The notes under the pieces: model-generated
Told to the model about the DNA's origin: nothing
Seen by the model: only the letters and a program-made list of their open reading frames with translations
Databases searched by the model: none
In this document: positions 50,719 to 59,994 of the stretch, one piece after another
Layout: every line of letters begins with the position of its first letter
Position numbering within the stretch: the stretch's first letter is position 1
Source: DGNJ01 sp002388905
Lineage (GTDB): Bacteria; Pseudomonadota; Gammaproteobacteria; Pseudomonadales; Porticoccaceae
Assembly: GCA_036843405.1 (NCBI GenBank)
Contig: DAITSJ010000001.1
Coordinates: 310,001 to 374,000, forward strand
Direction of reading: 5' to 3'
Length of the DNA: 64,000 nt
Position numbers and translations under genes: made by a program

Positions 50719-51901
50719 TGTACTTGTCGCCGGCGGCGGCCTGACCGGCGCCGCCATGGCGGCGACTCTGGCCGCCCGGAATCCGGCGTTGCGCATTGGT
50801 GTCATTGAGGCACGCCCCTTCGACCCGAAGGCCCACGGCGAAGCGTTCGATCCCCGCGTTATCGCCCTGACCGAGGCCTCCCGGCAACTGCTTGAGGCCC
50901 TGGGTGTCTGGGATGCGATTCTGGCGCGGCGCGTTTGTCCCTATGGCCACATGGTGGTGCGCGACAGCGAGGGGACGGGCATGGTGTCCTTCGATTGCAC
51001 ACAGGTGCGGCGTCCCGACCTGGGCCATATTGTAGAGAACAGCGTCCTCCTCGGCGCACTCCTGGACAGCCTGGCGAATACTGGCAGCGTCGATTTGCTG
51101 TGCCCGGCGACCATTGCCCATATTCACACCCGCGGATCCGGTGTCGAGGTGGGATTATCCGGCGGCGAGGCACTGGTGACGTCCCTGCTGATCGCCGCCG
51201 ACGGGGCCCGCTCCACCGTGCGGGACAGGCTGGATCTGCCCGTGCGCCGCTGGGACTACGGGCACAGTGCCCTGGTGGCCACCATCCACACCGAACGGTC
51301 GCACCACTACACGGCCCGGCAATGGTTTATGGCCACCGGCCCCCTGGCCTTTCTGCCCCTGCAAACCGCCGATGGCGATTGCCGCTACACCTCCATCGTC
51401 TGGTCCCAGGAACGCCGGCGGGCCGAACAGCTGATGGCCCTGGACGATAGTGCGTTTTGCCGGGAACTGACCTTCGCCAGCGAAGGGGAACTGGGCGCCG
51501 TGCTGTCGGTTTCCCGGCGCTACGGGTTCCCGCTGGTGCAGCAACACGCGCTGGATTACGTGGCCCCGGGTATCGCCCTGATCGGCGATGCCGCCCACAG
51601 CGTTCACCCCCTGGCCGGCCAGGGGGCCAATCTCGGTTTCGGGGACGTTGCCGTGCTGGCGGAAGAAATCGACCGGGGGCTGTCCCGGGGCCTGTCGCCG
51701 GGAGACCCGTCGGTATTGCGTCGCTACCAGCGCCGGCGCAAGCCCGAAAACCTGGCCATGATGGCGGCCATGGAAGGGTTCAAGCGGCTGTTCGAGGTCC
51801 GTTCCCCCGGCTTGCGGGTCCTGCGCAACGCGGGCATGAGTGGCCTGGAGGCCCTGGCCCCTATAAAGCGGCGCCTGGTGCGCCGGGCCATGGGCTTTTG
51901 A
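50705..51901 (+). CDS. ubiI: UbiI/VisC-like FAD monooxygenase of ubiquinone biosynthesis
   Basis: 398 residues, paralogue of UbiH. FAD motif VAGGGLTGAAMAATL, the middle ADGARSTVRDRL (DG motif) and the C-terminal GDAAHSVHPLAGQGANLGFGD. UbiI hydroxylates C5 of 2-octaprenylphenol; UbiF and UbiL are related alternatives and cannot be told apart with certainty by eye. The GTG at 50705 follows a GGGGGGTCGG site and overlaps the ubiH stop, so the pair is translationally coupled in the pepP-ubiH-ubiI operon. Confidence 0.88.
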   Translation: MNPYDVLVAGGGLTGAAMAATLAARNPALRIGVIEARPFDPKAHGEAFDPRVIALTEASRQLLEALGVWDAILARRVCPYGHMVVRDSEGTGMVSFDCTQVRRPDLGHIVENSVLLGALLDSLANTGSVDLLCPATIAHIHTRGSGVEVGLSGGEALVTSLLIAADGARSTVRDRLDLPVRRWDYGHSALVATIHTERSHHYTARQWFMATGPLAFLPLQTADGDCRYTSIVWSQERRRAEQLMALDDSAFCRELTFASEGELGAVLSVSRRYGFPLVQQHALDYVAPGIALIGDAAHSVHPLAGQGANLGFGDVAVLAEEIDRGLSRGLSPGDPSVLRRYQRRRKPENLAMMAAMEGFKRLFEVRSPGLRVLRNAGMSGLEALAPIKRRLVRRAMGF

Positions 51902-51961
51902 ACTGGCCAACCGGGGGGTTAGAATGCGCCCCTTGATGAATCCTGTCGGGGCAGAGTGACA

Positions 51962-53071
51962 ATGGCAAAACGTACGCCGCTTTATGAGGCTCATCGGCAG
52001 ATGGGTGCCAGGATGGTCGATTTCGGCGGCTGGGACATGCCCATTCACTACGGCTCCCAGATGGAGGAACACCACCGGGTGCGCCGGGCCTGCGGCATGT
52101 TCGATGTCAGTCACATGACCGTCGTGGATGTCGAGGGCAGTGGCGCCCGGGATTATCTGGGCTACCTGCTCGCCAATAACGTGGCCAAACTGGATACTGT
52201 CGGCAAGGCACTTTACACCACCATGCTCAATGAGCGGGGCGGCGTCATCGACGATCTGATCGTCTACTGGCTGGGGGACAACCGGTATCGGCTGGTGGTC
52301 AATTGCGCAACCCGGGACAAGGACCTGGCGTGGCTGGAGCGACATTCCGAGGATTTCCAGGTCGCCATTGCCGAGCGGCCCGACCTGGCCATTATTGCCG
52401 TTCAGGGGCCCGAGGCCATTGGTACCGCGAAGTCGGTGGTCTGTGAGGAGGCCGCGTCCGCCATCGATACCCTGACCGCTTTCCGGGCCGCCGTCGTGGG
52501 TCAGTGGTTGATCGCCCGCACCGGATATAGCGGCGAGGACGGTCTGGAAATCATCCTCCCGGGGGAGAAGGCCACGGAGCTCTGGCAGCGCCTGCATGAC
52601 GCCGGCGTCGCCCCGGCCGGTCTCGGCGCCCGGGACACCCTGCGCCTGGAGGCGGGCCTCAACCTCTACGGCAACGATATGGACGAGGACGTTTCGCCTC
52701 TGGAGGCCAATCTTGGCTGGACCGTCGCGTGGGAGCCGGAGGACCGGCAATTCATCGGGCGCGCCGCCCTGGAAAAGCAGCGCGCAGGTGGCATCCGGGA
52801 CAAGCTGGTGGGCCTGGTCATGACCCGGCGGGGCGTGCTGCGTGCCCACCAGGTGGTCAGGGTGCCGGAAAGCGGCCGGGCAGGCGAAGTCACCAGCGGC
52901 ACCTTCTCGCCGACCCTGGGCTGTGCCATTGCCCTGGCCCGGGTGCCGGTGGAAACCGGTGATCAATGCGAAGTGGAAGTGCGGGGAAAGTGGCTGCCGG
53001 TCACGGTGGTCAGGCCCGGATTTGTCCGGCATGGCCAGCCCGTGGGGCCTGTCAGTGCCCTGGATCTTTGA
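51962..53071 (+). CDS. gcvT: Glycine cleavage system T protein (aminomethyltransferase)
   Basis: 369 residues. Family motifs: PLYEAHRQMGARMVDFGGWD in blocks, GMFDVSHM, GVIDDLIVY, SGEDGLEI and the C-terminal RRAGGxxDKL-type segment. It transfers the methylene group from aminomethyl-lipoyl GcvH to tetrahydrofolate. The ATG at 51962 is preferred to a GTG two codons upstream. gcvH follows 17 bases later; gcvP is not in the window. Confidence 0.96.
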   Translation: MAKRTPLYEAHRQMGARMVDFGGWDMPIHYGSQMEEHHRVRRACGMFDVSHMTVVDVEGSGARDYLGYLLANNVAKLDTVGKALYTTMLNERGGVIDDLIVYWLGDNRYRLVVNCATRDKDLAWLERHSEDFQVAIAERPDLAIIAVQGPEAIGTAKSVVCEEAASAIDTLTAFRAAVVGQWLIARTGYSGEDGLEIILPGEKATELWQRLHDAGVAPAGLGARDTLRLEAGLNLYGNDMDEDVSPLEANLGWTVAWEPEDRQFIGRAALEKQRAGGIRDKLVGLVMTRRGVLRAHQVVRVPESGRAGEVTSGTFSPTLGCAIALARVPVETGDQCEVEVRGKWLPVTVVRPGFVRHGQPVGPVSALDL

Positions 53072-53088
53072 AACCATTGGAGAGCGAC

Positions 53089-53478
53089 ATGAGTGAACTG
53101 CCTGAGGAACTGCGCTACATGGAGAGCCACGAGTGGGTCCGGGATGACGGCGACGGCACGGTGACCGTGGGAATCACCGACCACGCCCAGGATAGCCTGG
53201 GGGATGTCGTGTTCGTTGAACTGCCGGAGGTGGGAGCGGAAATCAATGCCGGTGACGAGGCGGGGGTTGTGGAGTCGGTGAAGGCCGCTTCCGATATCTA
53301 TTCGCCGGTATCCGGTGAAGTGCTGGCCATTAACGAGGAGCTGGAAGAAGCGCCGGAGAACATCAACAACTCTCCCTACGGCGATGGCTGGTTCTTTCGC
53401 GTCAGGATGGCCGAGCCCGGGGAGCTCGACAAACTGCTCGACGCCCGGGAGTACGGCGCCCTGATCGAGGACGAATAA
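53089..53478 (+). CDS. gcvH: Glycine cleavage system H protein
   Basis: 129 residues. The lipoyl-lysine lies in VESVKAASDIYSPVSG; the N-terminal ELRYMESHEWVR and the GITDHAQDSLGDVVFVELP segments are standard. It shuttles the aminomethyl group between P, T and L proteins. GcvTH are co-transcribed behind the ubi genes. Confidence 0.97.
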   Translation: MSELPEELRYMESHEWVRDDGDGTVTVGITDHAQDSLGDVVFVELPEVGAEINAGDEAGVVESVKAASDIYSPVSGEVLAINEELEEAPENINNSPYGDGWFFRVRMAEPGELDKLLDAREYGALIEDE

Positions 53479-53500
53479 CCCGCGTAGGGCCGGACAGTCC

Positions 53501-54277
53501 ATGTGCCTGATCGCCTTCGCCCATCGGGCTCATCCGCGCTATCCGCTGGTGCTGGTGGCCAATCGGGACGAGTTCTACGACCGGCCCACCGAGGTCGCCG
53601 GCTGGTGGCGGGAGCCTGCCGGGATCCTCGCCGGAAGGGATCTGCAGGCCGGTGGTACCTGGCTTGGTGTGACACGGCGCGGGCGCTGGGCGGGGGTGAC
53701 CAACTACCGGGAGGGTCGCCCGCCGCCGGCGGATCGTTCCCGGGGTGAACTGGTACTCGACTTCCTCGACGACAACAACGCCGATCCGGGCCATTACGCG
53801 GCGGCGGTGGCCTCCCGGGGAGAGCGTTATAACGGCTTCAACCTGCTCGCCGGCGACGGTGACAGCCTTGCTTACTGCACTAACCGGGGCCGGGAGCCCA
53901 GGCTTCTGGACCCCGGCGTCTATACGCTCAGCAATCACCTGCTGGACACTCCCTGGCCCAAGGCGGAACAGGCCCGTTTCAGGCTCAGGGGTGTTCTGCG
54001 CCGGGAGGATTTCTCCCCCGGCGATCTTTTCGAGGTGCTCGCGGACCGGACGCCCGTGGAGGACGAGGCATTGTTGCCGGCCTCCGGCATCGACCGGGAC
54101 CTGGAGCGTGCCCTGTCACCGGCCTTTATCGTGGGTGATGAGTACGGGACGCGCTCCACCACCGTGCTGCTGATGGACAGCCGGGGAGGCATAACTTTCG
54201 TCGAGCAGAACTACCTGCGGGGAGAGCCTGAGGGGCCGCAGCGCCCGTTCTATTTCGAGAGAGACGGACTGGACTAG
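53501..54277 (+). CDS. NRDE (TANGO2) family protein
   Basis: 258 residues starting MCLIAFAHR, with the family-defining VANRDEFYDRP (NRDE) and GGTWLGVTRRGRWAGVTNYRE. It has an N-terminal Cys2 that resembles an Ntn-hydrolase nucleophile. Human TANGO2 and its bacterial relatives are linked to haem or lipid handling, but biochemical function is unsettled. It lies 22 bases after gcvH and ends overlapping ptsP on the other strand by four bases. Confidence 0.88.
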   Translation: MCLIAFAHRAHPRYPLVLVANRDEFYDRPTEVAGWWREPAGILAGRDLQAGGTWLGVTRRGRWAGVTNYREGRPPPADRSRGELVLDFLDDNNADPGHYAAAVASRGERYNGFNLLAGDGDSLAYCTNRGREPRLLDPGVYTLSNHLLDTPWPKAEQARFRLRGVLRREDFSPGDLFEVLADRTPVEDEALLPASGIDRDLERALSPAFIVGDEYGTRSTTVLLMDSRGGITFVEQNYLRGEPEGPQRPFYFERDGLD

Positions 54278-56559
54278 TTCAGCTTCTTGGAGGGCCTGTA
54301 GAGGCGGCTGACTTCCGGGTCCTCCAGTGCTTTTTCCAGATATTCCCGCACACTGTGGTCGTCGTCCAGTTCCAGGACATCGCGAGCCAGTTCCCGCGCC
54401 TGTTTCAGAGACACCAATCTGAGGATGGCCTTGACCCGCAGCAGGTTGGTGGCACTCATGGACAGGACTTCGTAGCCCAGTCCCACCAGCAGCAGGGCCG
54501 CCAGGGGATCCCCCGCCATTTCCCCGCACACGCTGACCTGGCAGTTTTCCCGTGCGGCGCCCTCGACGATCTGCTTGAGGGCCCGCAACAGGGCCGGATG
54601 CAGGGCATGGAAGATGTCCGCGACCCGGGGGTTGTTGCGGTCCACCGCCAGCAGATACTGGGTCAGGTCGTTGGTGCCCACCGACAGGAAGTCCACGCGC
54701 CGGGCGATTTCCCGCACCTGGTAGACCGCCGCGGGCACCTCGATCATGGCGCCCACGGCCGGTTTGGCGATATCGTAATTTTCCTCTTCCGTGAGCTCCC
54801 GGTAGACCCTGAACACCAGGTCCAGGGCCGTTTCCAGTTCCGGGATATTGGAGATCATGGGCAGCAGGATGCGCAGGTTGTTGAGCCCCTCGCTGGCACG
54901 CATGATGGCGCGCAGCTGAACCAGGAAAATCTCCGGGTGGTCGAGGCTGATGCGGATGCCCCGCCATCCCAGGAACGGGTTGGCCTCCTCGATGGGGAAA
55001 TAGGGCAGGGCCTTGTCACCGCCGATATCCAGGGTGCGCATGGTAACCGGGCGGGGCGCGAACATCTCCAGTTGTTCCCGGTAGATTTTGCGCTGCTCTT
55101 CCTCCGAGGGGAAACGCTCGTGCATGAAGAAAGGGATTTCGGTGCGATACAGGCCGACGCCGTCGGCGCCGCGGTCCAGGGAAAGGAGCGTGTCCAGGCG
55201 CAGGCCGGTATTGACCCAGAGGGCGATGTGATGGCCGTCGGCGGTGACGCTGGGCTCGTCCCGGAGTCGCTCCAGGTCTTCGGCGAGCAGCTTTTCCTCG
55301 TCGAGTTGGGCTTCGTAGGAAGCCAGGATTTCCGGTCGGGGGTTGCTGATCACCAGGCCCTGGTAGCCGTCGACGATGACGCGCTTGCCGTCCATCTGCT
55401 TCCAGGGCAGATCAATGGCGCCCATGACCGTGGGGATGCCCATGGCCCGGCCCAGGATCGCCAGATGGGAGTTGCGCGAACCCTTGGCGGAGACCATTCC
55501 CCGGATCCTTTCCACCTCAACGTCGGCCAGATTGGGGGCGGCCAGTTCCTCGCCGATAAGGATGGCGTCGGCGGGGTATTCCTGGTCCCGGGTCTGCGAT
55601 TGCTGGAGATAGCCCAGAACGCGCCGGCCCAGGTCGCGCACGTCCGACGCCCGCTCCCGGAGGTAGGCATCCTCCATGGAACTGAAATTGCGGATATGCT
55701 CGATGATGACTTCGCTCCATGCGGTCTGGGCCGACAGGCCGGCCTTGATCAGGACGCGTACCTCGCCCCCCAGGGAGCTGTCGTCGAGCATGCTCACGTA
55801 GACATCGAACAGCGCGCGCTCCTCCAGGTTGAGCTTGTCGGAAAGCTCTTCGTGGACGGCGCGCAAGTCCTGTTTGGTGCGCTCCAGGGCCTGCTGAAAC
55901 AATTCCAGTTCCCGGTCGATGTCCTCGGCCGGGCGATGGGGAACCGAGTAGAGATCGGCGGGGGAAGTCACCACGACCACGTCGCCGATGGCGATGCCGG
56001 GAACGCTGGGAATGCCCCGAAAAACGGTTTCGCCGTCCTGGAGGGCGGTGTCGGGAGAGAGGTGGCGGGCCAACTGGCCGGTGGCCTCGGCGTGGGCGAT
56101 GACCCCCGCCAGTTGCGCGGAAACCGTGACCAGGAAAGCCTCTTCGCTCTCGTCGAAGCGCCGGCTCTCCTGTTGCTGGACCACCAGCACTCCCAGGACG
56201 TTTCGGTGATGGATAATCGGCGCCCCGAGGAAGGATCGGAAGCGTTCCTCGCCGGTTTCGGGGAAATAGGCGAAGTTGGGGTGGGATTCGGCGTGGTCCA
56301 GGTTGATAGGCTCGGCCTTGGCCGCGACAAGGCCCACCAGGCCCTCGCCGGCGCTGAGGCGAATATTGCCGACCGCCTCGTCGTAGAGTCCCTCGGTGGC
56401 GGTGAGCACGTAGGCATCGCCGACCGGGTCATGCAGGTAAATGGAACACACGCCGGTGCGGGTGGCCCGGCGAACCCGGCTGACGATGATTTGCAGCACC
56501 GAGGCAAAATCCTTTGCCGAGTTCACCTCCTGGACGATGCTGCGCAGGGAATCGAGCAC
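54274..56559 (-). CDS. ptsP: Phosphoenolpyruvate-protein phosphotransferase PtsP (EI-Ntr)
   Basis: 761 residues: an N-terminal GAF domain (to about residue 165), then the EI N-terminal domain with the phosphohistidine in SRNSHLAILGRAMG, and the PEP-binding TIM barrel (GLYRTEIPFF, RTLDIGGDKALPYF, GTNDLTQYLLAVDR, VCGEMAGD). EI-Ntr starts the nitrogen PTS phosphorelay to NPr and EIIA-Ntr, sensing glutamine and 2-oxoglutarate through the GAF domain. It is four bases downstream of rppH, the standard pair. Confidence 0.96.
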   Translation of the reverse strand: MLDSLRSIVQEVNSAKDFASVLQIIVSRVRRATRTGVCSIYLHDPVGDAYVLTATEGLYDEAVGNIRLSAGEGLVGLVAAKAEPINLDHAESHPNFAYFPETGEERFRSFLGAPIIHHRNVLGVLVVQQQESRRFDESEEAFLVTVSAQLAGVIAHAEATGQLARHLSPDTALQDGETVFRGIPSVPGIAIGDVVVVTSPADLYSVPHRPAEDIDRELELFQQALERTKQDLRAVHEELSDKLNLEERALFDVYVSMLDDSSLGGEVRVLIKAGLSAQTAWSEVIIEHIRNFSSMEDAYLRERASDVRDLGRRVLGYLQQSQTRDQEYPADAILIGEELAAPNLADVEVERIRGMVSAKGSRNSHLAILGRAMGIPTVMGAIDLPWKQMDGKRVIVDGYQGLVISNPRPEILASYEAQLDEEKLLAEDLERLRDEPSVTADGHHIALWVNTGLRLDTLLSLDRGADGVGLYRTEIPFFMHERFPSEEEQRKIYREQLEMFAPRPVTMRTLDIGGDKALPYFPIEEANPFLGWRGIRISLDHPEIFLVQLRAIMRASEGLNNLRILLPMISNIPELETALDLVFRVYRELTEEENYDIAKPAVGAMIEVPAAVYQVREIARRVDFLSVGTNDLTQYLLAVDRNNPRVADIFHALHPALLRALKQIVEGAARENCQVSVCGEMAGDPLAALLLVGLGYEVLSMSATNLLRVKAILRLVSLKQARELARDVLELDDDHSVREYLEKALEDPEVSRLYRPSKKLN

Positions 56560-56563
56560 GGCT

Positions 56564-57064
56564 TTATCCTGTCAAATACTGGCGCCGCTCGATTTCCGAG
56601 TGCACCACAGCCAGTTCTTTCAGGGCCCGTCGGTAGACGTCCCGCTTGAAATCCACAACCTCCCGTACCGGATACCAGTAATTGACCCATCGCCAGCCGT
56701 CGAATTCCGGCTTGTGCCCGCAGTCGAAGCGAATCCGGTTGCTGTCGCCGGTCAGCTGCAACAGAAACCACTTCTGTTTCTGGCCGATGCACAGGGGACG
56801 GGAGTGGCGCCGGATATAGCGGCGGGGCAGCCGGTAGCGCAGCCAACCCCGGGTTTGTGCCAGAAGCTGGACATCGCCGTTTTCCAGCCCTACTTCCTCG
56901 TAGAGCTCGCGGTAAAGCGCGCTCTCGGGGCTTTCTCCCTCGTTGATGCCGCCCTGAGGGAACTGCCAGGCATTCTGGCCTACGCGCTTGGCCCAGAGCA
57001 GTTGCCCCAGGCCGTCGCACAGGACAATGCCGACGTTGGGACGAAATCCCTCACGATCAATCAC
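56564..57064 (-). CDS. rppH: RNA pyrophosphohydrolase RppH
   Basis: 166 residues. The Nudix box GGINEGESPESALYREL followed by YEEVGL is intact. RppH removes pyrophosphate from 5'-triphosphate mRNA ends and triggers RNase E decay. It begins at an ATG at 57064 and is followed by ptsP as in most gammaproteobacteria. Divergent from the HAD phosphatase gene. Confidence 0.96.
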   Translation of the reverse strand: MIDREGFRPNVGIVLCDGLGQLLWAKRVGQNAWQFPQGGINEGESPESALYRELYEEVGLENGDVQLLAQTRGWLRYRLPRRYIRRHSRPLCIGQKQKWFLLQLTGDSNRIRFDCGHKPEFDGWRWVNYWYPVREVVDFKRDVYRRALKELAVVHSEIERRQYLTG

Positions 57065-57206
57065 TTACATACCCCTGAAAAACTTTTCAACCGGGCTATT
57101 GTTCCACAAATTCAAAGCAAGCGGCAATGTGATTATGCCGAAATCCGTTGAGGCCCGCCGGCGAAGTCAGTATTCTTGCCGGCCCTGTTTTTCGGATAGG
57201 CGCACC

Positions 57207-57863
57207 ATGCCGCTGGCTATCTTCGACCTGGACAATACCCTCATCGCCGGTGACAGCGATTACAGCTGGGGCGAGTTTCTGGTTCGCCACAATCAGGTGG
57301 ATCCGGAGCGGTACCGGACCATGAACGAGAAATTCTACCGGGATTACGAGGAAGGCCGCCTGGATATTCACGAATATCTGGCCTTTGCCCTCAGGCCCCT
57401 TGCCGAGATCCTTCCGGAAACCCTGGCGGCCCTGCATCGCCAGTTCATGGAAGAGGTGGTCGCGCCCATGTGGCTGCCACGGGCCGTCGCCCTGCTCCAG
57501 CAACACCGGGCCCGGGGCGATTATCTGTTGGTGATCACCTCCACCAATCGCTTTGTCGTGGACCCCATCTGCCAAAAGCTCGGCGTCGACGACCTGATCG
57601 CCACCGAGCCGGCCGCGGACGATCGGGGCTATACCGGCGAAGTGGCGGGCATCCCCGCATTCCGGGAAGGCAAGGTCGCCCGTCTCCGGCAGTGGCTGGA
57701 GGAAAACGGTGGCTCGCTGGAAGGCAGTTGCTTTTATTCCGACTCCATCAATGATTTGCCCCTGCTGGAAATCGTCGACAGACCGGTGGCCGTGGACCCG
57801 GATGCCGCCCTCGCCCGCATTGCCGGGGAGCGTGACTGGCCGATTATCAGCCTGCGGGACTGA
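57207..57863 (+). CDS. HAD-IB family phosphatase/hydrolase
   Basis: 218 residues. HAD motif I is FDLDNTLIAGDSD (DxDxT), motif II is the ITSTN segment, motif III the Lys in REGKVARL, and motif IV YSDSINDLPLL (DxxxD). It belongs to the HAD-IB (SerB/GPP-like) subfamily acting on small phosphomonoesters; substrate unknown. The ATG at 57207 starts just before motif I as expected; the longer upstream frame overlaps rppH antisense and is rejected. It stands between rppH-ptsP and lgt. Confidence 0.9.
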   Translation: MPLAIFDLDNTLIAGDSDYSWGEFLVRHNQVDPERYRTMNEKFYRDYEEGRLDIHEYLAFALRPLAEILPETLAALHRQFMEEVVAPMWLPRAVALLQQHRARGDYLLVITSTNRFVVDPICQKLGVDDLIATEPAADDRGYTGEVAGIPAFREGKVARLRQWLEENGGSLEGSCFYSDSINDLPLLEIVDRPVAVDPDAALARIAGERDWPIISLRD

Positions 57864-57938
57864 GGCGGTTCCCGTGGCGCGATTGCAGCCCCGAACGCCT
57901 TGCCGCTATGATTCCTTCAAAGTTCACCCGGGTACCCT

Positions 57939-58745
57939 ATGACCCTGCCCTATCCCCAGATCGATCCCGTCGCCTTTGAACTGGGCCCGCTCCAGGTGCA
58001 CTGGTACGGTCTGATGTACCTGCTCGGTTTCGCCGGTGCCTGGTGGCTCGCGGTTCGTCGCAGTGAGCGGTCCTGGTCGCCGGTGCGCCGCAGGCAGGTG
58101 GAAGACCTGGTCGTTTACGCCGCCTTTGGCGTGATTATCGGCGGTCGCTGCGGCTATGTGCTTTTCTACAATCTGGACAAATGGCTGGCCGATCCCCTCT
58201 GGCTTATCCGGCTCTGGGAGGGAGGCATGGCCTTTCACGGCGGGTTGTTGGGGGTTCTTGTGGCCATGGCTCTCTTTGCGCGCAAGGTTAACCAGCCCTT
58301 TCTGGCGGTGACGGATTTCGTCGCTCCCCTGGTGCCCATCGGCCTCGGCCTGGGAAGACTCGGCAATTTTATCGGCCAGGAGCTCTGGGGGCGGGCGACC
58401 GATATGCCCTGGGCCATGGTCTTTCCCCGGGATCCCGAGCAGGTGGCGCGCCATCCCTCCCAGCTCTACCAGGCTTTCCTGGAGGGGCTGGTACTCTTTA
58501 TCGTGCTCTTCTACATCAGTCGCAAGCCCAGGCCCCTGGGTGTCGTCAGTGGGCTTTTCCTTTTGCTGTACGCCCTGTTCCGCTTCCTGGTGGAATTCGT
58601 GCGGGCCCCGGATGCCCATATTGGTTACGATTTTGGCGGTTGGATGACCCGGGGGCAGCTGTTGTCGCTGCCCATGCTGGCCGTCGGGCTGGCCCTGATA
58701 GCCTATGGCTACTGGCGCGCTTCGGCCGCTGATTCAGGGCGGTGA
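57939..58745 (+). CDS. lgt: Prolipoprotein diacylglyceryl transferase
   Basis: 268 residues with about seven transmembrane helices. Signature residues: HWYGLMYLLGF, GGRCGYVLFY, MAFHGGLLGV (catalytic Arg/His region), GRLGNFIGQELWGRATDMPW in two parts and RHPSQLYQA. It attaches diacylglycerol to the Cys of lipoproteins such as YnbE and the DUF2959/DUF4156 lipoproteins of this window. Near the ptsP/rppH locus as in E. coli; thyA is not next to it here. Confidence 0.96.
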   Translation: MTLPYPQIDPVAFELGPLQVHWYGLMYLLGFAGAWWLAVRRSERSWSPVRRRQVEDLVVYAAFGVIIGGRCGYVLFYNLDKWLADPLWLIRLWEGGMAFHGGLLGVLVAMALFARKVNQPFLAVTDFVAPLVPIGLGLGRLGNFIGQELWGRATDMPWAMVFPRDPEQVARHPSQLYQAFLEGLVLFIVLFYISRKPRPLGVVSGLFLLLYALFRFLVEFVRAPDAHIGYDFGGWMTRGQLLSLPMLAVGLALIAYGYWRASAADSGR

Positions 58746-58871
58746 GGCATTGGAGGACGGCGTCCGTGAAGGCCCCGCCCCGGCTTGAATGCGGCTTTTT
58801 TGCGGATATACTGTCGCGAGCATTAATGAATATTCCTGGCCCGGTGGGCCAATTAAGGGGGGAGTTCTTTC

Positions 58872-59384
58872 TTGCCCAGAACAAGAATCCGGGCCGCGGA
58901 CATTTCCGTCAAACACGTTGCCAGCCTCCTGGTCGTTACCGTTGCGCTGTGGCTGGCGCTGTCCGGCTACGCCAAGCCGCTGCTGCTCTCTTTGGGGGCA
59001 GTCTCCGCCGTTCTCACGGTGTGGCTGGCGGTGCGCATGGAAATTATCGATCATGAGAGCTATCCGGTGGAATTGTCCGTGAAACTGTTACGCTACTGGC
59101 TCTGGCTGGGCAAGGAGATCGTCAAGTCCAACCTGGATGTGGCGCGGCGAATCCTCACGCCCGGCCAGTCAATCAGCCCCACGGTGACCCGGGTCATCAC
59201 CGGCAAGCGCACCAATATCGGCCTGGCTATCTACGCCAACTCCATCACCCTGACGCCGGGCACCGTGGCCATGAATATCACCGACGACGGCATCGAGGTC
59301 CACGCGCTGACCCGCGCCGGCGCCGAAAGCCTGCACGAGGGCGCCATGGCCCGGCGTATCCCGGACCCCGGAGTGGAAGCGTGA
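58872..59384 (+). CDS. mrpE: Mrp Na+/H+ antiporter subunit E
   Basis: 170 residues, three transmembrane helices near 15-60, and the family segment LRYWLWLGKEIVKSN with LTPGTVAMNI. Equivalent to MnhE/MbhA. MrpE is required for assembly of the antiporter complex. First gene of the operon; the start is a TTG at 58872 with GGAG seven bases upstream. It is followed by mrpF with a GTGA overlap. Confidence 0.9.
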   Translation: MPRTRIRAADISVKHVASLLVVTVALWLALSGYAKPLLLSLGAVSAVLTVWLAVRMEIIDHESYPVELSVKLLRYWLWLGKEIVKSNLDVARRILTPGQSISPTVTRVITGKRTNIGLAIYANSITLTPGTVAMNITDDGIEVHALTRAGAESLHEGAMARRIPDPGVEA

Positions 59385-59674
59385 ATCTGGTGTTGATCGC
59401 CGCCGCCGTCGCTATTCTGGTCACCATGGCGCTGGCGCTGGTCCGTGGCCTGCTCGGGCCCTCCATCTACGACCGGGTGTTGGCACTCAATATGGTGGGC
59501 ACCAAGACGGTGCTGTTGATCAGTGTCGTCGATTTTCTCAAGGGTCCCGGCGATTTTCTCGATATCTGTCTGGTCTACGCCCTGATCAATTTCATCGGCG
59601 TGGTCGCCATGCTCCGCTTTGTCCATTTCACCACGCCCGAAGAGGGCGAGGGTGTCGAGGAGGCCGGCCAGTGA
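59381..59674 (+). CDS. mrpF: Mrp Na+/H+ antiporter subunit F
   Basis: 97 residues with three transmembrane helices; LVRGLLGPSIYDRVLALNMVG is characteristic of the MnhF/MrpF family and ALINFIGVVAMLRF of its C-terminal helix. Small structural subunit of the complex. GTG start overlapping the mrpE stop (GTGA). Confidence 0.92.
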   Translation: MNLVLIAAAVAILVTMALALVRGLLGPSIYDRVLALNMVGTKTVLLISVVDFLKGPGDFLDICLVYALINFIGVVAMLRFVHFTTPEEGEGVEEAGQ

Positions 59675-59994
59675 CGGTCCTGGAGGTAGTCGGTTCCCTG
59701 TTTCTGCTGCTGGGCGGAGCCTTCGGGATTATCGGTGCCGCGGGCCTGCTGCGGTTCCCGGATTTTTTTTCGCGTATTCATGCGGGCAGCCTTGCCGATA
59801 CCCTGGGCGCGGGCCTGATTCTCTTTGGCCTGATCTTGCTGTCGCCGTCCCTGCTGGTGGCAATCAAGTTACTGCTGGTGTTCTTTTTCCTGATGTTTAC
59901 CGCGCCCACGGCGACACATGCCCTGGCGCAGACGGCTCTCCAGAATGGCTACCGCCCCCCGGAAAACGGTGTCGACGGGGGGCGCCGTGGTTGA
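59671..59994 (+). CDS. mrpG: Mrp Na+/H+ antiporter subunit G
   Basis: 107 residues with three helices; GAAGLLRFPDFFSRIHAGSLADTLG matches MnhG in two blocks (GLLRFPDFFSRIH and ADTLGAGLIL). GTG start overlaps the mrpF stop. Small subunit needed for activity. Confidence 0.92.
   Translation: MTVLEVVGSLFLLLGGAFGIIGAAGLLRFPDFFSRIHAGSLADTLGAGLILFGLILLSPSLLVAIKLLLVFFFLMFTAPTATHALAQTALQNGYRPPENGVDGGRRG

Noticed and set aside
54355..56649. Very long plus-strand open frame opposite ptsP
   Set aside because: Mirror frame of ptsP with no recognisable domain; ptsP has all active-site motifs.
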